Source: Sipunculus nudus
Lineage: Eukaryota; Annelida; Sipuncula; Golfingiida; Sipunculidae
Direction of reading: 5' to 3'
DNA length: 64,000 nucleotides
Assembly (NCBI GenBank): GCA_026874595.1
Contig: CM049315.1
Location: 72,961,416-73,025,415, forward strand
The position numbers and the translations under genes are program-made. How positions within the stretch are numbered: the stretch's first letter is position 1; every line of letters begins with the position of its first letter. Below, piece by piece: positions 33,848 to 47,928 of the stretch. The notes beneath the pieces are model-generated. The model saw nothing but the letters and a program-made list of their open reading frames with translations. It was not told the origin of the DNA and searched no databases.

Positions 33848-36800
33848 GAAAATAATTGATTAAAGTAATTGATTTGTTAAAGTTACTTCATACAAGATAT
33901 ATTCAGATAGGTATCAAATTTGATGGCAATATTTGTACAGAATGACTTCTTCTGAATGAAGTCTTAGTTATATTGAGATGGCACAAAAGGTCAGCAGTCA
34001 CTAATTTTTGCCCCCTCACCCTCCCCAAGTCAAGTTCTCAAATGTGTCTACCACAGTTCTCGAAAAATATTGATACATTCGATCCTCATAACAAGCTGCA
34101 TGGTGACAGGGATATGTGTTGGAATAATTGAGATAATTTTTTTTAATCAGTGACCAAATTGTGAGAAAGAACGAACAAACCTAAAACATACAGGTGGCGC
34201 CACAATATGTGTTTTACTGCCCTTGGTATAACATACCCACTTTCGTGAGAATACGAACACCCACTCCTGAGAAAAGCTGCTAATAAAACAGACGACTATA
34301 CTGACAGAGGGCGCACTGACGCCGCGCCATGGATATCACTGACTATGGGCTTAAAGTGGACTACATTTATATCTCACTGGGGAATAAAATTGTGCTTAGG
34401 GTATCTTTTTGTGTACCTGATTTTTTTTTAGAATAGAATTAACTTATTTATGAAAAGGCCATTGTGTACCTGACATTTACGCCAAGGACGGACCTGTCCT
34501 GGTAATACAAGTATGGAACAGATAAGTCCAGGCTGGCTGATCATAAACAATTATAAAAGCAGTAAGAAAGAAAAGAGCTCCTCATTTCCGGGGAAGGGTG
34601 GGGGGGGGGGGGAAGCGATATCTAGCGGTTGAAACTTAAATATCAAGTTACCGTTCTCTGTCAGCAGGAATATGTATACAACTTGTCAGCTTTAGTTCTG
34701 CTCCCAAACCCTTTGTTTTGTAAAAAAAGCAAGATAACGCCAAAAGTTACCCTAATTATCAATATTGATTTATTTATTAATGATTAATTTATTATTTTAT
34801 TAAATTTATTTCACTTTCTAAGATCTTGGGTTGATTCCATTCTTATTTCAAATAGAAAAAAAATTCCTTATTAATGTATGATTATTATCCTTCTGTTAAA
34901 TACATATACTTTTAAATGATGCGGGAATTTTGTTATGTTGTAAAATGTGATGCTGATCATGAAATGTCAAGACGTGAAAATCTTGGGTAATGTGACGTTT
35001 AATGAAATCTCATGTGGCATCTTACGAAATAGTATGTAATGTCGTAAATTGTGATAATCTTATAAAATATGGTGGAGATAATCTTTTTTATATGATGTTC
35101 GAATCTGACGTGATACCCCAAGCAAATTAAAAGTTTGTGTCATATGAGCGATAAATACATATGAAATAAATACATATAAAAGCTCTAAGGATCTTGCTTA
35201 AGATCCAAACACGGTGTCTACTATTCTGAGAGTCATACAACGACCCATGCTTCATAGCACTCCGGATTTAAAACTTTTCTCGGCGTGACTGGTGAATTTG
35301 TTATGGACGGATCGGCAATGACCAAACGTGAAAAAAAACATTTTGGGACCGAGCAGTGAGATTTAAATTTGGAATTTTGATCTAAGCTCGAATCCAGCCA
35401 AACCTGTCCCATTTTCCATATAAGCACTATAGAATATGTCTATTCGCCCCTGAATTAAAATACTTTAAATACATTAAATAATTCAGAAATTTCGAGATTT
35501 TTCTTTTTTTTTGCGGGGGGGGGGGGGGCAACCAATGTACTTGTAAATTTCCATGGGCCTATATGTCGATACGACTTTTTCATGATAACATCGTCATCAT
35601 GGAAGTTTGGTGCAATGTGAGATCAATGACAATGACGTCATAATACGATCCCGTGGGTACCAGCCGGGAGAAAATCACTTTAAATTATTGTAACCTTTCA
35701 GAAGGACCTATCTTTTTGAATGAATGAACGCCGTCACTGTGTCGTATTTAGATCTCAGACTTTACTTTGTTGATTGTAAGGGGCTGAGCGGGCGGAGGGT
35801 ATCAGATAAGTCCCTTTCATGACGTCACAGCTCGGCAATCACAAAAAGTCAATCAGGGACTGCACGATACAGTGTTGTAGGTTTGCCATAACATACTTTT
35901 TAATCTGCCAAATTTCTTATTTCTGAAATTTTGTAGAAGGATGGTAAATGTAGGCATTTTCCTATTTCGTTGTTTGTATTTGTTGTTAATAAAATACAAT
36001 ATATTCAATAAATTTAAATGAATTAATGTGATATGATGGACAATGGGTAGATTAAATTATGGGGAAGATCTTGACGTCGGTGCAGGCGTTGGTGGGGGTT
36101 TGCGCTCTATCTGTGTTTTCTCATGAAGATTAAGCTATTTTAATTTTTGGGGTACTTTTCAATCCGCATTCGTAATCTTCAATAAATCTTTCAAAAAGAG
36201 TTTCACTACCAGTATTAAGATAAACAAAAAAGAGATCTTACATTTAACACTTTATTGATGCATTTCAATTGAATTTGTGAAACAACATAAGATATAGTGC
36301 AAATCATAAATAAGCATGCGCAGTGTAGCGCATGCATGTTTAGCTAATCAAGAGAGAAAAATAGTTATATTTATGTATGAGATAAGTTTTGATTGTACAT
36401 TTTATTCAGACAGGTATTTAGTAACAAACAACTAGTGAAATTCACCTGTTTTGTCATCTCTCATCTCACATCTCTGGTCCACAGAGTGAGTCGTATTACT
36501 AAATTACCAAATTAATGTTTGTGTAAATTAATGGAATTATTAAGACTTAGCATGTTTTGATATATATATATGTGTGTATATAAATATATATATATTGTAT
36601 GAATTTACCTTGGGATTATTTGAACAAGTAATTATAAGTTTCAATAATATTATTCTTGATTATATGCAACACCGAATTCACAATATAGGCACATTTCATT
36701 ATAACAATATAAGTAAAAAATGTTTACAGTCTTGTGACGGATAAACCCTATTTTTCATCTTAATTCCCGTAAATTAGAACAATACACGCTCAGACCTATT

Positions 36801-37494
36801 ACCGACATAAAGGGAAAACTGTCTGTGACTGTATTGTTACAGCTTACACCTTTCTACACCATTACAGGGGCACATCCACCCACATGCTCTCCTCGACTGC
36901 CTACACGACCTCACTATCTGACATGATTCAATGTTGCAGAGGTAAGGATATGTTATCCACAAGCATGGCACATGTACAAGCAATATACATGGTATCATGA
37001 TAAACCAACAAACGTGTATATATATATTTCTTACAAACAGTATAATTACATGCAACAGGGATTAACACCATGCACAATTTCAATATTGTTAAGTAAAATA
37101 GTATCCTGGGATATCTTAAACATTATTTGTGTAACTTAAGTAAGCTTCTGCAAACTTCCATATAGAGGGGAAATTAGTGCTATGCCCTTTTTCAAAGAAA
37201 CAAGCTGATATTGGTTTTAATTATTTCACCTTAGTTCCATAATATATTGTATACACACTTAGACGTTTTGTTTTGCCTGTTAAAAGTACTGGATCTAGTG
37301 ACCAGGAATTATTCTAGTTTTCAAAACTAGGGGTCTTGTTTTTGTTTTAAAGAGTTCTTATTTTTGTACGGATTAACAACACAAGGGGATACTTTCATGT
37401 AAAAACCAAAATAAATGAAGTGAGAGGGGAGAAACAACAAGGCCCCGAGAAAATACTAGAAATTCCAAGGAATCGTTTGATTATTAGTTAACAA
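33848..37494. other. Non-coding stretch
   Basis: Contains G-tracts (34602-34613, 35514-35528), short TA runs near 36562-36594, and an isolated 74-nt exon-like block (36868-36941). No supported gene. Confidence 0.45.
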
Positions 37495-37712
37495 CTACCC
37501 GAGTGATACTTCGCAAAGTGGGAAGTTGTTCCAGTTACAGTCACCATTATCCCAGATGTTGAACGTTTTAGCTCAGGACATATATAAACAGTTCAGCATA
37601 TTGCTAGCCGTCACCTGGTAATAATCCGGCAGGTTTTCGTTTACCGGGGCTCCGGTTGATTCCCACCTCCACACGCCTTCTACATCTTCGTCGGTACCGG
37701 AGCTCCAAAACC
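37495..37712 (-). pseudogene. C-type lectin domain terminal exon with a premature stop
   Basis: On the minus strand the acceptor TATCTTCAG precedes 37712. The exon reads GFWSSGTDEDVEGVWRWES, the WxGxxD...EGxWxW core of C-type lectin-like domains, then a variable loop, NCLYMS, and NIWDNGDCNWNNFPLCE before a TAG at 37495-37497. The WDN and the two cysteines match the end of the fold. One in-frame TGA (37573-37575) splits it. C-type lectins bind sugars or other ligands, are usually secreted and are greatly expanded in molluscs. The upstream exons (signal peptide, first half of the domain) are not seen nearby. It is probably a pseudogene or an isolated exon duplicate; a sequencing error at the TGA cannot be excluded. 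Confidence 0.68.
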
Positions 37713-37984
37713 CTGAAGATACCAAGAGATCGGTTGTATTGAGAATAATATACTCCAACATAGTATTATACTAAGAAACTGAAAAAAAGTATAAATTTCA
37801 CATAAGCAGTTGAGTCGAGGGTTGAGGGTGCACTCACCATTGGTCAAAGAGAAAAAAGTGGGTGTAAAATTTATCATTAACTTTTTTCGTGGTTTTTTTT
37901 AGGGGGCAGGGGATGGACGAATGAGTTGAAAGTGGGGAGAGTAGTGTATTTCATAAGTTTTATACATGGTCATCTCGTACTGTA

Positions 37985-38190
37985 TGTAAACACCAGGTAA
38001 CAGACAGTAGTCCAGCTGTTAAGAGAAGAATTGTGCAACAAGTGAAAGAAGCATGAAACTTAGCATAGTAGTTGGCCAGACCATCCTCAATATTTTCAGA
38101 TATAGGGCCAAGCGGAATTCACCCCATGTTGGTCAAAATCAAAGATGGCGGCCAAGATGGCCTGCGGATTATACAATATCAATACATTCG
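37985..38190. repeat. Dispersed repeat with CCGCCATCTTGG motif (inverted copy)
   Basis: Reverse-complemented, this matches 41455-41640: GGCCGCCATCTT..GATTTT, GGTGAATTCCGCT.GGC, GTCTGG, AAGTTTCAT..TTC. A third, more diverged copy lies at about 41795-41960. Confidence 0.75.
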
Positions 38191-38399
38191 GATATATTTG
38201 TCCTATAATGCTTTTCAAGTGCACTATTCCTATGTTTTCGGGGTCGATAAATTCATTTATAAGTCCGTAAAATGACTATGTGAATGAATCCTGGTTTTGT
38301 TTATATTAAAATTGTCCCAAATTTGCTTTCGTTTACTAGCACATGTACAGCAAACATTATTTGTTGGGTTTTGCACAGTAGTCGCATACATAGTAATTG

Positions 38400-38690
38400 T
38401 ATTCAAATGAAAGTATCCTTAGATGGCTTAGGTTTGTATACTTTGTCATGCATTTGGACGCTTGAATTGTGATCAATTTTTATTGCAATATTCTTCCTTT
38501 GAATATTCCTTTATTTACATACTTTCACATGTAATTGCTTTGAAGAGGTGATGGTTGCAAAAAACTTATCTGTCGAAATCTGCACTAAAATTAGGATTGA
38601 ACTTTTAAACCTACATACATGTAACTAGATTTTACGATCAGCTTTCATGTAAACCTCTGTTAGTGCATTTGGAAAATATCAAATACATTA
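38400..38690. repeat. Diverged ~290-bp repeat, unit 1
   Basis: Matches 39515-39800 in order (AAATGAAAGTATC, TTGCTTTG.AGAGGTGA, TTAGTGCA.TT). Both are non-coding. Confidence 0.5.
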
Positions 38691-38706
38691 ATCCAATTTT
38701 GCTGAC

Positions 38707-38708
<2 letters not shown>

Positions 38709-38775
<67 letters not shown>

Positions 38776-38991
38776 TCTGGAGAAAAACAACACTTAATTC
38801 ACAACAGTCTGTTTCACGGGGTGCAACCCGATCATCAGGTGAATGTGGTTAGAATCTAACCACATTCACCTGATGATCGGGTCGCATCCTGTGAAACAGA
38901 CTGTTGTGAATTAAGTGTTGTTTTTCTCCAGAGTTATACCGCTCTGGCCTAGTCTGTAGGCCATAGAGCACTTTACATCGGAGGGTAACAC

Positions 38992-39054
<63 letters not shown>
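38709..39054. repeat. TA-flanked dispersed repeat, copy B, with 80-bp-arm palindrome
   Basis: Between (TA)n runs (38709-38770 and 38997-39054) lies the same unit as copy A, but its first half is followed at once by its own inverted copy. The left arm 38773-38852 and right arm 38856-38935 differ at three of 80 positions around a 3-nt loop. The tail hairpin and GAGGGTAACACTA end follow. Confidence 0.9.
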
Positions 39055-39059
<5 letters not shown>

Positions 39060-41370
39060 TACGTATTTGAGCCCTATGTCTGTTTCTTGTAATGTAATCG
39101 AATAGTTAAACGTTTTATCATCATCGTTCCTATTAGTGGGTTGTAATGGCCCGTCTAAATGGGGTGAATTCCTCGTCCTTTGCTTTCCTCCACCCCTTTA
39201 TATATACCACCAAACGCCACCATCCGAGCCATGGAGAGTGACTTGTAATAGTAATTATAACTAACTGTCCATATAAACTATATATTATAATAAAAAAATT
39301 AGACAATCCATATAATATAGAGTTTATCTTGCTCCTAACTTTTATATCAGACTGAATGCGTGCGTGGCAGGATACAGACCTATGTAAGAAGCTGACGCCT
39401 GTCAGCTGTAGATATTCTGCCTTGTGTACCTACTGAAATTGTACTTGCTAAAAGTCCCTTTTTCATCAGCACTCCCAACGGATAAAGTTGATAATTTTAT
39501 TTAACAGTGCACCTTTAAATGAAAGTATCATTTGCTGGAATAGGTTTTATAATATTAATATTTCATTTCTGATTTCCTCTGTTTGATATCCCATTATTTG
39601 CATGCTAACGAATATATAAACTGCTTTGCAGAGGTGAAAGATGAAAGAAACTTAGGAATCCTGTCTCGTATCAAAGTGGGAGCTTGATATATCCGTGTAG
39701 AATAGTTAGGACTTTTTAAAAGTCTACAAACATGATATTAAATTTTACCATCAACATAACATTCAGATCTGTATTAGTGCAATTAGGAATTGGAAAAAGT
39801 TCGGATGAAATTGGATTTAAATGTACTAGTTACATGTATTTGAACATCATGTCTGTTTCAAAGGAAAGACTTATTTATGATTTTTTAGACTACATGCGTG
39901 CATGACAAGATACGTGTTTATATGGAAGTTCACACCTGTTTGCTGTATGGATTCTAAGCTTCTTTTGCCATTAGGTGATGGCTTTCAGACTGTATGTTGG
40001 CATGAAAACTGAATCAACACACATTTAGAGGTGCGCAACATGTAGTTATATGCTGCCTTTATAATATGGCGATAAATGCATGGAATAATCAATACTCATG
40101 TAGATACCTTTTGCAGATTACTATTCTTGTGATATGGTGATGATAAAAACTTAAGACTATATGCTCGTATGAAAGAACCAACACATTTCAGTAAAATATC
40201 ACTGCCATTTGTTGTGATGCTTTCTTTGTGATATAGAACTACTTCCTTGCCAACGATTTGCCATTAAAATTCACTTTGAATCATATGTTTATGTCAACAA
40301 AATACTTTTATTTGCTGACATTATGCACATTTGTAGATTCATGTTGTACCTGCATGTATTGTTAGAAATATTTACTTCATGTATGAGTCGGTGCTGCCAG
40401 GTTCAAGCTAGCTGATCTTTCATGGATGGATGCTCAGAAAATGAAAAAGCAAGGCGGAAGATAACGTTTGCCGAATTCACAAAACAAGGTTGAAAAATAT
40501 CATGCACCCTCAGGTTCCAGACATGCATTTTATCTTCAACTTGATTACCTCAAAATTCAGTACAAAGTTTGGTTTGAGTTTTTATCGCCTTGGTGATTGT
40601 AACTTTTCTGTGCTTTTAGCTTCTGAGATGTGTCACCAAAATACAGTTACACTTTCCCTTTGTCAGTTTTATGTCCAGTTGCAGAATGCTTGGGAAACTT
40701 GTATTTAATACCGTCTGCTTCATTAAGTGAACCTACATTTTTGAGAATACACTACTTCTGAATATTATTACTGAACAGTTTATTACAGCATTCTTTGTAA
40801 AGTTTATTACAGCATTCTTTGTAATATTGCGAACAATTTTTAATTCCTAGTGCCTGAATATTTTCTTTCAGATTTGACAGGACAAGAGCGTTTTTCTTCT
40901 GGTAAAACACACACACAATTCCAACTCACTATCGGTTCTTTTTATCTGGTTCAGTTCGATCTACAATTTTGCATCTTGTGCACCTGAAGATAAAATATGT
41001 ACTTAGTCTTCATGCAAAGAGTCTGGAAGCTTGCAAAAGAACCATTAACACATTAACAAAACGTTTCTTTAACATGGATTGTACAACTGGGTATAATAAC
41101 AACTACAAGGCACTTTCCATAGGTCGTAAGGCAAAGTAGTGGACGGAATCAGAGGACACGAAGATAACAACCGACTCTGTACGGACCTTTACCAATCGAC
41201 TGTCCCTTTCATTATATTGAAAGAGACAGTGTTTAAATACTTAAAATTAACAAATATATTAAATTTCAGCAGGGTTATCAACAAATACGTTTTACTGTGC
41301 AATTTTAGTACAATTCCAATACCAACAAAATCAGACTTCATTCACACATTCATGATACAGTCCTCAACCC
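39055..41370. other. Non-coding stretch with weak repeats
   Basis: Includes unit 2 of a diverged repeat (39515-39800) and a 24-bp tandem doublet near 40777-40826. No gene recognised. Confidence 0.45.
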
Positions 41371-41980
41371 CTTATAAATGAATTTCTCGACCCCAATAAC
41401 ATAAAAACAGTGCACTTGCAATGCATTCTAGAACAAATATAATCGGCTGTATTGGAATTTTATATTTCGGTGGCCATCTCGGCCGCCATCTTGGATTTTA
41501 ACCAAGACATGGTGAATTCCGCTCGGCTCCATATCTGAACATATGGAGTATGGTCTGGAAAAAAATTAAGCCAAGTTTCATTCATCTTTCATCTTTTGCA
41601 CAATTTTCTCAATATGCAGCTTCACCACCGGACTAAGGGGAATATTACCAAAATCTTGATAAAAAACGAGCTAATGAGTATCTGAAGAGGTTTGAAACCC
41701 CAAAAATTGAATTTCTCAGCCCATAGAACATAATATCAGAGTATTTGCATTGTTTTCTAGGGACATTATAACTCTATACATAACATTATAACCGCCATCT
41801 TGGATTTTGGGTAAGATAATTTTATTTCAGCTTTGCCCTAAATCTGAAATTCATCAATAAGCTCCAAAGAATACTTTTGCCAGCGTTCATGCTTCTTTCA
41901 TTTTTTGCGCAATTCCTCCAAATATGGGAGCTTAACCGCTGGTCTACAGTGACATCATGCAGCAACATGTCAGAGAAGTC
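41371..41980. repeat. Two tandem units of the CCGCCATCTTGG repeat
   Basis: Units of about 310 bp starting near 41378 and 41700 (AATTTCTC..CCC..A.AACATAA) each contain GCCATCTTGGATTTT and a CTTTCAT.TTTTGC block. They are inverted relative to the copy at 37985-38190. Confidence 0.65.
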
Positions 41981-42674
41981 AGTGTAAAATAATATCACTT
42001 GAAACTGACACGGAAGCCTCAGATTTCCGAGTGCCTGGATGTTGTTCATTTCACAGCGGCATGATCACAGACAAGTTGTCGCTTTCTGTTGTGATGAGCT
42101 GTGTTTGTAGCTTTATTATATCTTGATAAAACAAGCGTGAACTTGACTACAAGATTTCACAGAAGTCCTTAAGTAAAGGAGGATTTGAAACTAAACAATA
42201 AGGCAGCATATATTTGTTGGTTGTCTGGTTGAATATCGCGGGAGATGGGGCCACATATAATAATCAATGTTTTATTCATAGATGAAGGGGCCACTCCAAA
42301 TTTCAGTCTTCAACTGCTATAGAAGGGAATATAGATATAACCTGCTCATGAGGAGCATGATTCCACCCATCACCTGTTAACTCATCCCAATATAATGTTA
42401 ACAACAATAAATGACTCCATGAAAACCCTAACCCCTTGCCTTAAATGGATTTTTTTAAATATTACGAATGATTTCATTAGAGCCTTTTCTGCATCAGGTC
42501 ATATTGGCAGTCTATAAATACAGTCTATAAATAAAGAAATCAGCTGGTAAAAGTATAATGGACCTAAAGAATATGTCGTAATAAATAAATGCGGAACAAT
42601 CAGCCCTCACCGCGGACGGTCGCTGACCTGTGCGGTTTGTATTTATTTAAACAACAAATCTTTTATTGGAATGA

Positions 42675-42677
<3 letters not shown>

Positions 42678-42729
<52 letters not shown>

Positions 42730-42802
42730 AATTGTAGAACATACATAGCATGCACGATTTACCAAATGTCAAATGTATCTAGGAAAGATTAATATAACGA
42801 TG

Positions 42803-42841
<39 letters not shown>
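42678..42841. repeat. (TA)n and (TAA)n microsatellites
   Basis: TA run 42678-42728 and TAA/ATA run about 42800-42840. Confidence 0.9.
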
Positions 42842-42842
<1 letters not shown>

Positions 42843-42954
42843 TGATAACAATAATATAGTCCTTTGCATTAATTTTATAAAATATAATGTATAATATATT
42901 TCTAGACATTTTCGAATCCGCAACAATGAGCGTCAATTTCGAACAAGACGGCAA

Positions 42955-44615
42955 TCAGAGAGAGAGAGGAAGAGAGGGAGAGAGAGGAAGAGAGGTTTCA
43001 GCACTGGGCTAAATCGGCTTTATTTAAATCGTACTTTGTAACCGATTTTTTTGCAGTGCTATGTTCTAATGATACCAGTAATGAAACACTGCGGCTTATA
43101 CGCTGTGTTTCTTCATGTCCAGGCAGTTAAACGGCTGAAATAAGCCCATAATGAAATGTTTCCACTTGTATGGACACGGACAAGGATACGGAAAAGGCAA
43201 CTTTTTTAAATGTGGCGTTACTGTTCCCTATCCGTCGCCGGATACGGCTCTGTATCGGTATTTATGATGTGAATTTTAAGAAATACCCCTAGCCATGTGC
43301 CAAAAGAAGCAAGCTGTCAAGTATATTTAATTAATATGATAGTATTATTTCACTTTTTTATTTACTATATTTAACCACTGTAAATGTCTATTCGGTGCAT
43401 GCATGGAGAAGAGAGAGCTATCACATTCATTCTATAGTTGTGTTTATATTATGTAATGTACAAAACCATCGCAACAAAATGGCTACCACACCAAAACGTA
43501 TTCCTATGTGCCGGGTTTTCCTTGTATTCGGCCGGACATGGATACAGATAAGAAAATGGTTACGATCAACATGCATTCTCCTATATACGGCTAAAGTGGA
43601 AGCCGTAAAACTGAGCCCCTCTCCAATATAAAATATGATTCGCCGACTTTGTATAATTATAACACCTTTTGTGAATATAAATGATAAAATATAATATAAC
43701 TTCAAAGCACCATTATTCTTATAGCCTTTACAGCTACGGCTCATTTAGTTTTTCATTCTAAACATATTTCATTTTGTGCTCTCAATCTTTAATTATTATT
43801 ATCCAACTAATTCATTACAGGTGTATCAGATACATGGCTTGTGATGCTATGTAAATACAGTCGGTCCCGTTTAATTGGATATCGTATTTGCCAACCAATA
43901 ATATTCATTTAAGCGGGGTAATCAAATAAACGGGGTGTTCATCATCAAGGTTGTAGCCGTCACTATAATACCATGAATTGCCATCGGATGGCTACGCACT
44001 TAACACATCGCGTTACCTCCCGGCCCGGTGACCTTCCACTGACACGCTGTTAGAAAAAGGAGGTTTTTTTTAAGGTTTGGCAACACCCAGTCAGTTTGCG
44101 CTGGATAAAGTAAAATCTGATTGGCTCTGCGTTTAAAACAAATCTGCAGAACTGGTAGAAGAAATCTGATTGGCTTAGCGTGTAAAAAAACCGCTATGCC
44201 GGTGGCGAGCTCGTGTAGCACGCAATACAGGAAATATGCAGACAGTGGGGATAACTGACCTCAGGCAAGTCAGGATACAGACTGTGTTGAAAGCTGACGA
44301 TTGCATCGTGTGTATTCCAAGGGGGGTGAAAAAGGTCTGTGCTACCAAGCGCTTTCAACAGCAGTTTAAAGTGACCTGTACCTCGAAGAACATCCGTTTG
44401 TGCTAGTGATACCTGCAATATGTTTGGTTAAATATAACGCAGGGGGGAATTCCACAGAGCCAGCACTGCTTGGTGGCCAAACCTGACCGGCAACCGTGGT
44501 TTAAATGCAGGGGGTAGTATAGCAAATAGTTGAGCGTAGCGTAGCGGCTGCTTATGGAGCGTATCGGATGGCTTGCGTGTGTTTCTCGTATTATTCAGAT
44601 GAATCTGAATTATCT
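42955..44615. other. Non-coding stretch with MITE-like ends
   Basis: Contains a GA-rich patch (42958-42995), a loose inverted repeat around ATACGG/CCGTAT words (43165-43560), and a TA-CAGTCGGTCCCGTTTAATTG pogo-like end near 43857 without a matching right end. No gene supported. Confidence 0.4.
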
Positions 44616-44619
44616 GTTT

Positions 44620-45215
44620 TGGAATTTTTCATTTAATAATGTTTCAATTCATTAGTTTATATATTTTATTTATTTATTAATTCAGTAAAAATACTGTATA
44701 TTCACCTGTTGCATTTATTATTAATAAAAAAAGGATCTCCGTCCCAATGGCTTACAGCTTACCGATCACGTGAATATATCAAATAGTCAAAGGTTTAATT
44801 CGATTTTAAGGATTTCGATACATCATAAAACATTTTATTTCTTTCAACTCAGGAAATAGAGAATCACTGTGCATTCACCTGTTCGTGTATGTAATCTATA
44901 AAAAGCGATGCTGCAAAATGGCTGACAGCTCAACGATCACATGAATGTGTCAAAGGTTTAGCAAGATTCCTATTAGACTTTGATTTTTATAACACGTTTT
45001 GTCTTCTTTTTTAACTTAAAAAAATACTTTCTGTACATTTACCTGTTCGTGTGTGGTTTAAAAAAAAAAGACGCTTCTGGAAAACGTCATCCTTCCGCCA
45101 GAGATTGTTTCTACTCGAAACCATTGTGAGTGCGATCCTAGGCAGTGTGCATAGCTGGCTGCATACAGCACACGTGAATATGTCAAAGGTAAATAAAGTG
45201 AGAGGCCACATAAAG
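44620..45215. repeat. Three diverged tandem units, period ~170 bp
   Basis: The phrase TTCACCTGTT.GTGT recurs at about 44701, 44874 and 45039. CACGTGAATAT.TCAAA or CACATGAATGTGTCAAAGG follows about 70-130 nt later in each. Confidence 0.7.
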
Positions 45216-46261
45216 CCAGCAAAATACAGATTTACACTTCGAATTAACTATAAATAAAGGAATCGATATTGCTTTCCTTACGGATTTTATTATGAATTAT
45301 AAAACATATTCACCGATGGACCGTACTGGTAATGCTCCCGAATAAAAGATCATGTAGACCATGTTATAGCGTTTCCCGTGTTTATAATGCAACCTATGTT
45401 GCAACCACTATTGTAATAAAGTTTACTATTGTAATAATTATTACAATAGTGGTTGGTAAGGGCCAGTTTTTGCCAACCACTATTGTAATAACAGTCACTA
45501 CTGTAATAATTATTACAATAGTGGTTGCAAATGTAACCACTATTGTAATAATTTTTTATTACTAAAGTGGTTGGTGTTGCAGGCGGAAATTTTCCAAAAT
45601 TTATCGAGATTCTTCCAAACAAATAACATTTCCGAAGAAAAACCACACAATTCATATTCTGTCTCCCCAAAAACACATCAGTTTGTATTTCATATGTTAT
45701 TACACTAGTGAACTTTATTACATTAGTGACCGTGTCTAGAAACCACTATTGTAATAACGGTCACTATTGTAATAAAAACTAGCGGCCACCTTTATTTCAC
45801 CACTGAAGAAATTATTCTATCGTCGTTCATCTTGAAATGCCACCATTGTTTTGAATTCGAGTTCAGTTCTAAAATGCTGCAGAATTGTAGTATTCCAAAC
45901 TTTATAATCAACTCTTACATCATTAATTATAGCTTTTACGAAATTTATTACAATAGTGAACGTTATTACAATAGTGACCGTGTCGAGCAACCACTATTGT
46001 AATAACGGTCACTATTGTAATAAAAAATAGCCGCCACTTTTATCTCACCACTGAAGAAATAATTTTTCCTTATCTTAAATCCTGAAATTCCACTTATATT
46101 TAATATTTGTGCAAAAATATTTCTTGCACCTGGACTCCATACATTATTAATCTGATATGTAAAGACACATCTCTACCCGTTTCCTCTCACAACGTGATGA
46201 AGATTCCTGTGCGCCTTGAAAGCTCGGAATTAAAAAATTTGTCTATAGAATTTATCTATTT

Positions 46262-46265
<4 letters not shown>

Positions 46266-46353
<88 letters not shown>
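46266..46353. repeat. (TA)n-(GA)n microsatellite
   Basis: TA run passing directly into a GA run, inside the fold-back element. Confidence 0.95.
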
Positions 46354-46358
<5 letters not shown>

Positions 46359-47804
46359 GCATTGCTCCACTCATAAAATTTGCCGCAACTGCATGAATAC
46401 CTTAGTCAGCAATATTTTGACGTCATGTCACGGGTCGCTTGGTACAAAATGGGAAAATTACACTCATTCTTTGCAATGGTCCAACAAACAATTTAACCAA
46501 AGATTTTGGATATTTTTGTCTTCTGCGGAAGATTATTGGCGCAATTTTCTTGTTTTCATACCGTTTAATATCCCATCAATGCCACTTTGCAGTACTGTAA
46601 GCATTAAAAGTATAAAAACTAATGATTAAAAGTATTAAAACTAATGACTAGATTAAAATGAAATTGTTCATGTTCACTGACCTGGGATTCTTCTATCTTA
46701 TATTCAAGACTGGTGGGGCCATCTGCAATTGTTTTCGTTTGGCGTCCATCAATACATATGTTTTAGGTATAAATTACTCATATCTTAGGAGTGGTTCAAT
46801 GTGTTTTGCTGCAATTTGGCATGTACATCTATTTTGGAGAGTTTCCTCATCAACAAGACAGGTGACGCCCCTTTTAAAGGTATAAATTAATTAAACAAGA
46901 ACGTAATTAAACATATAACACAATTATGGTCATAGCGAATCCCGTACACAGTACACTGTAAAAAATGGAGACACGTCTAATTTTTTTTTTACAATACACC
47001 AGTGTTATATTTGAATACCCACGTGTTTAAAACGTCTGAGTTTATACAGAGAACACTGGTGTCTACTGACAGACACATGACGTGCTTTTACCAACATGTT
47101 TATAGGTCCCTTTAAAGCGGTATAATTCTGTCAAAATAAATCTCAATATATTGTAATAGTTTCAAATTTGTGTGAATGAACTTTAAAAAAATATTTAATG
47201 TACATAAACGTATTTCAAGCATTATTGTCAGGGGTCAGTACTGAGTTTCACCATATTTATTTGCTGTTAAATAATTTATCGGGTATTCGAGGTATAATAG
47301 GTCTTATAATGCCCTCCCGTTTATTAATTAATTCATCAGCCCTTATAACATGAGCAGTAAAAACACCGGGGTGTTTATAAGCGGCTCGTTATAAACACCT
47401 GGAAACCAAAGTGTTTCCTTGGTTGACAAGGGTCAAGCGCTTGATGAGATCACGTAATACTGTGAGGCCAGCTGCTGATAAATACGCGGTTGATTTAAAA
47501 TGACCAACATATGTTGCTTCAAACTAGTATGTATATAGACATCCAAACATCCAGTGCACTCGAGATGTATCAAATGTCATTTAGAATGTCACCATGTGAA
47601 CACAGATACGTCTTTATTTGTCCTAACAATTATTATATGATTATATTTATATTATATTCATATTGCAAGAAATTACTTTTATTTGTTACTTTCTCACTCC
47701 CGTATGACAGACATTGTAAAAATGTAAATGTGAAAATTGCCGCCAGGTTGGTTTCAACCTTGTTTTGTTTAACAGCGTTTGAGGTATGTGGTGGTATATA
47801 CATC

Positions 47805-47928
47805 TATATCATGGTACAAATGGCAATCTGGTACGCTTGGCAATTGTACCAGTACAGATCGCAATTAGGGACTTTTACTGGTACAAATCCCAATCTGTAC
47901 TATCATACCAGGTTGCCATATGTACCAT

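Noticed and set aside
36868-36941. 74-nt block with good acceptor (CACCATTACAG) and donor (GAG|GTAAGG), open in one frame
   Set aside because: No recognisable protein, no partner exons and a short length; likely a chance pair of splice-like sites.
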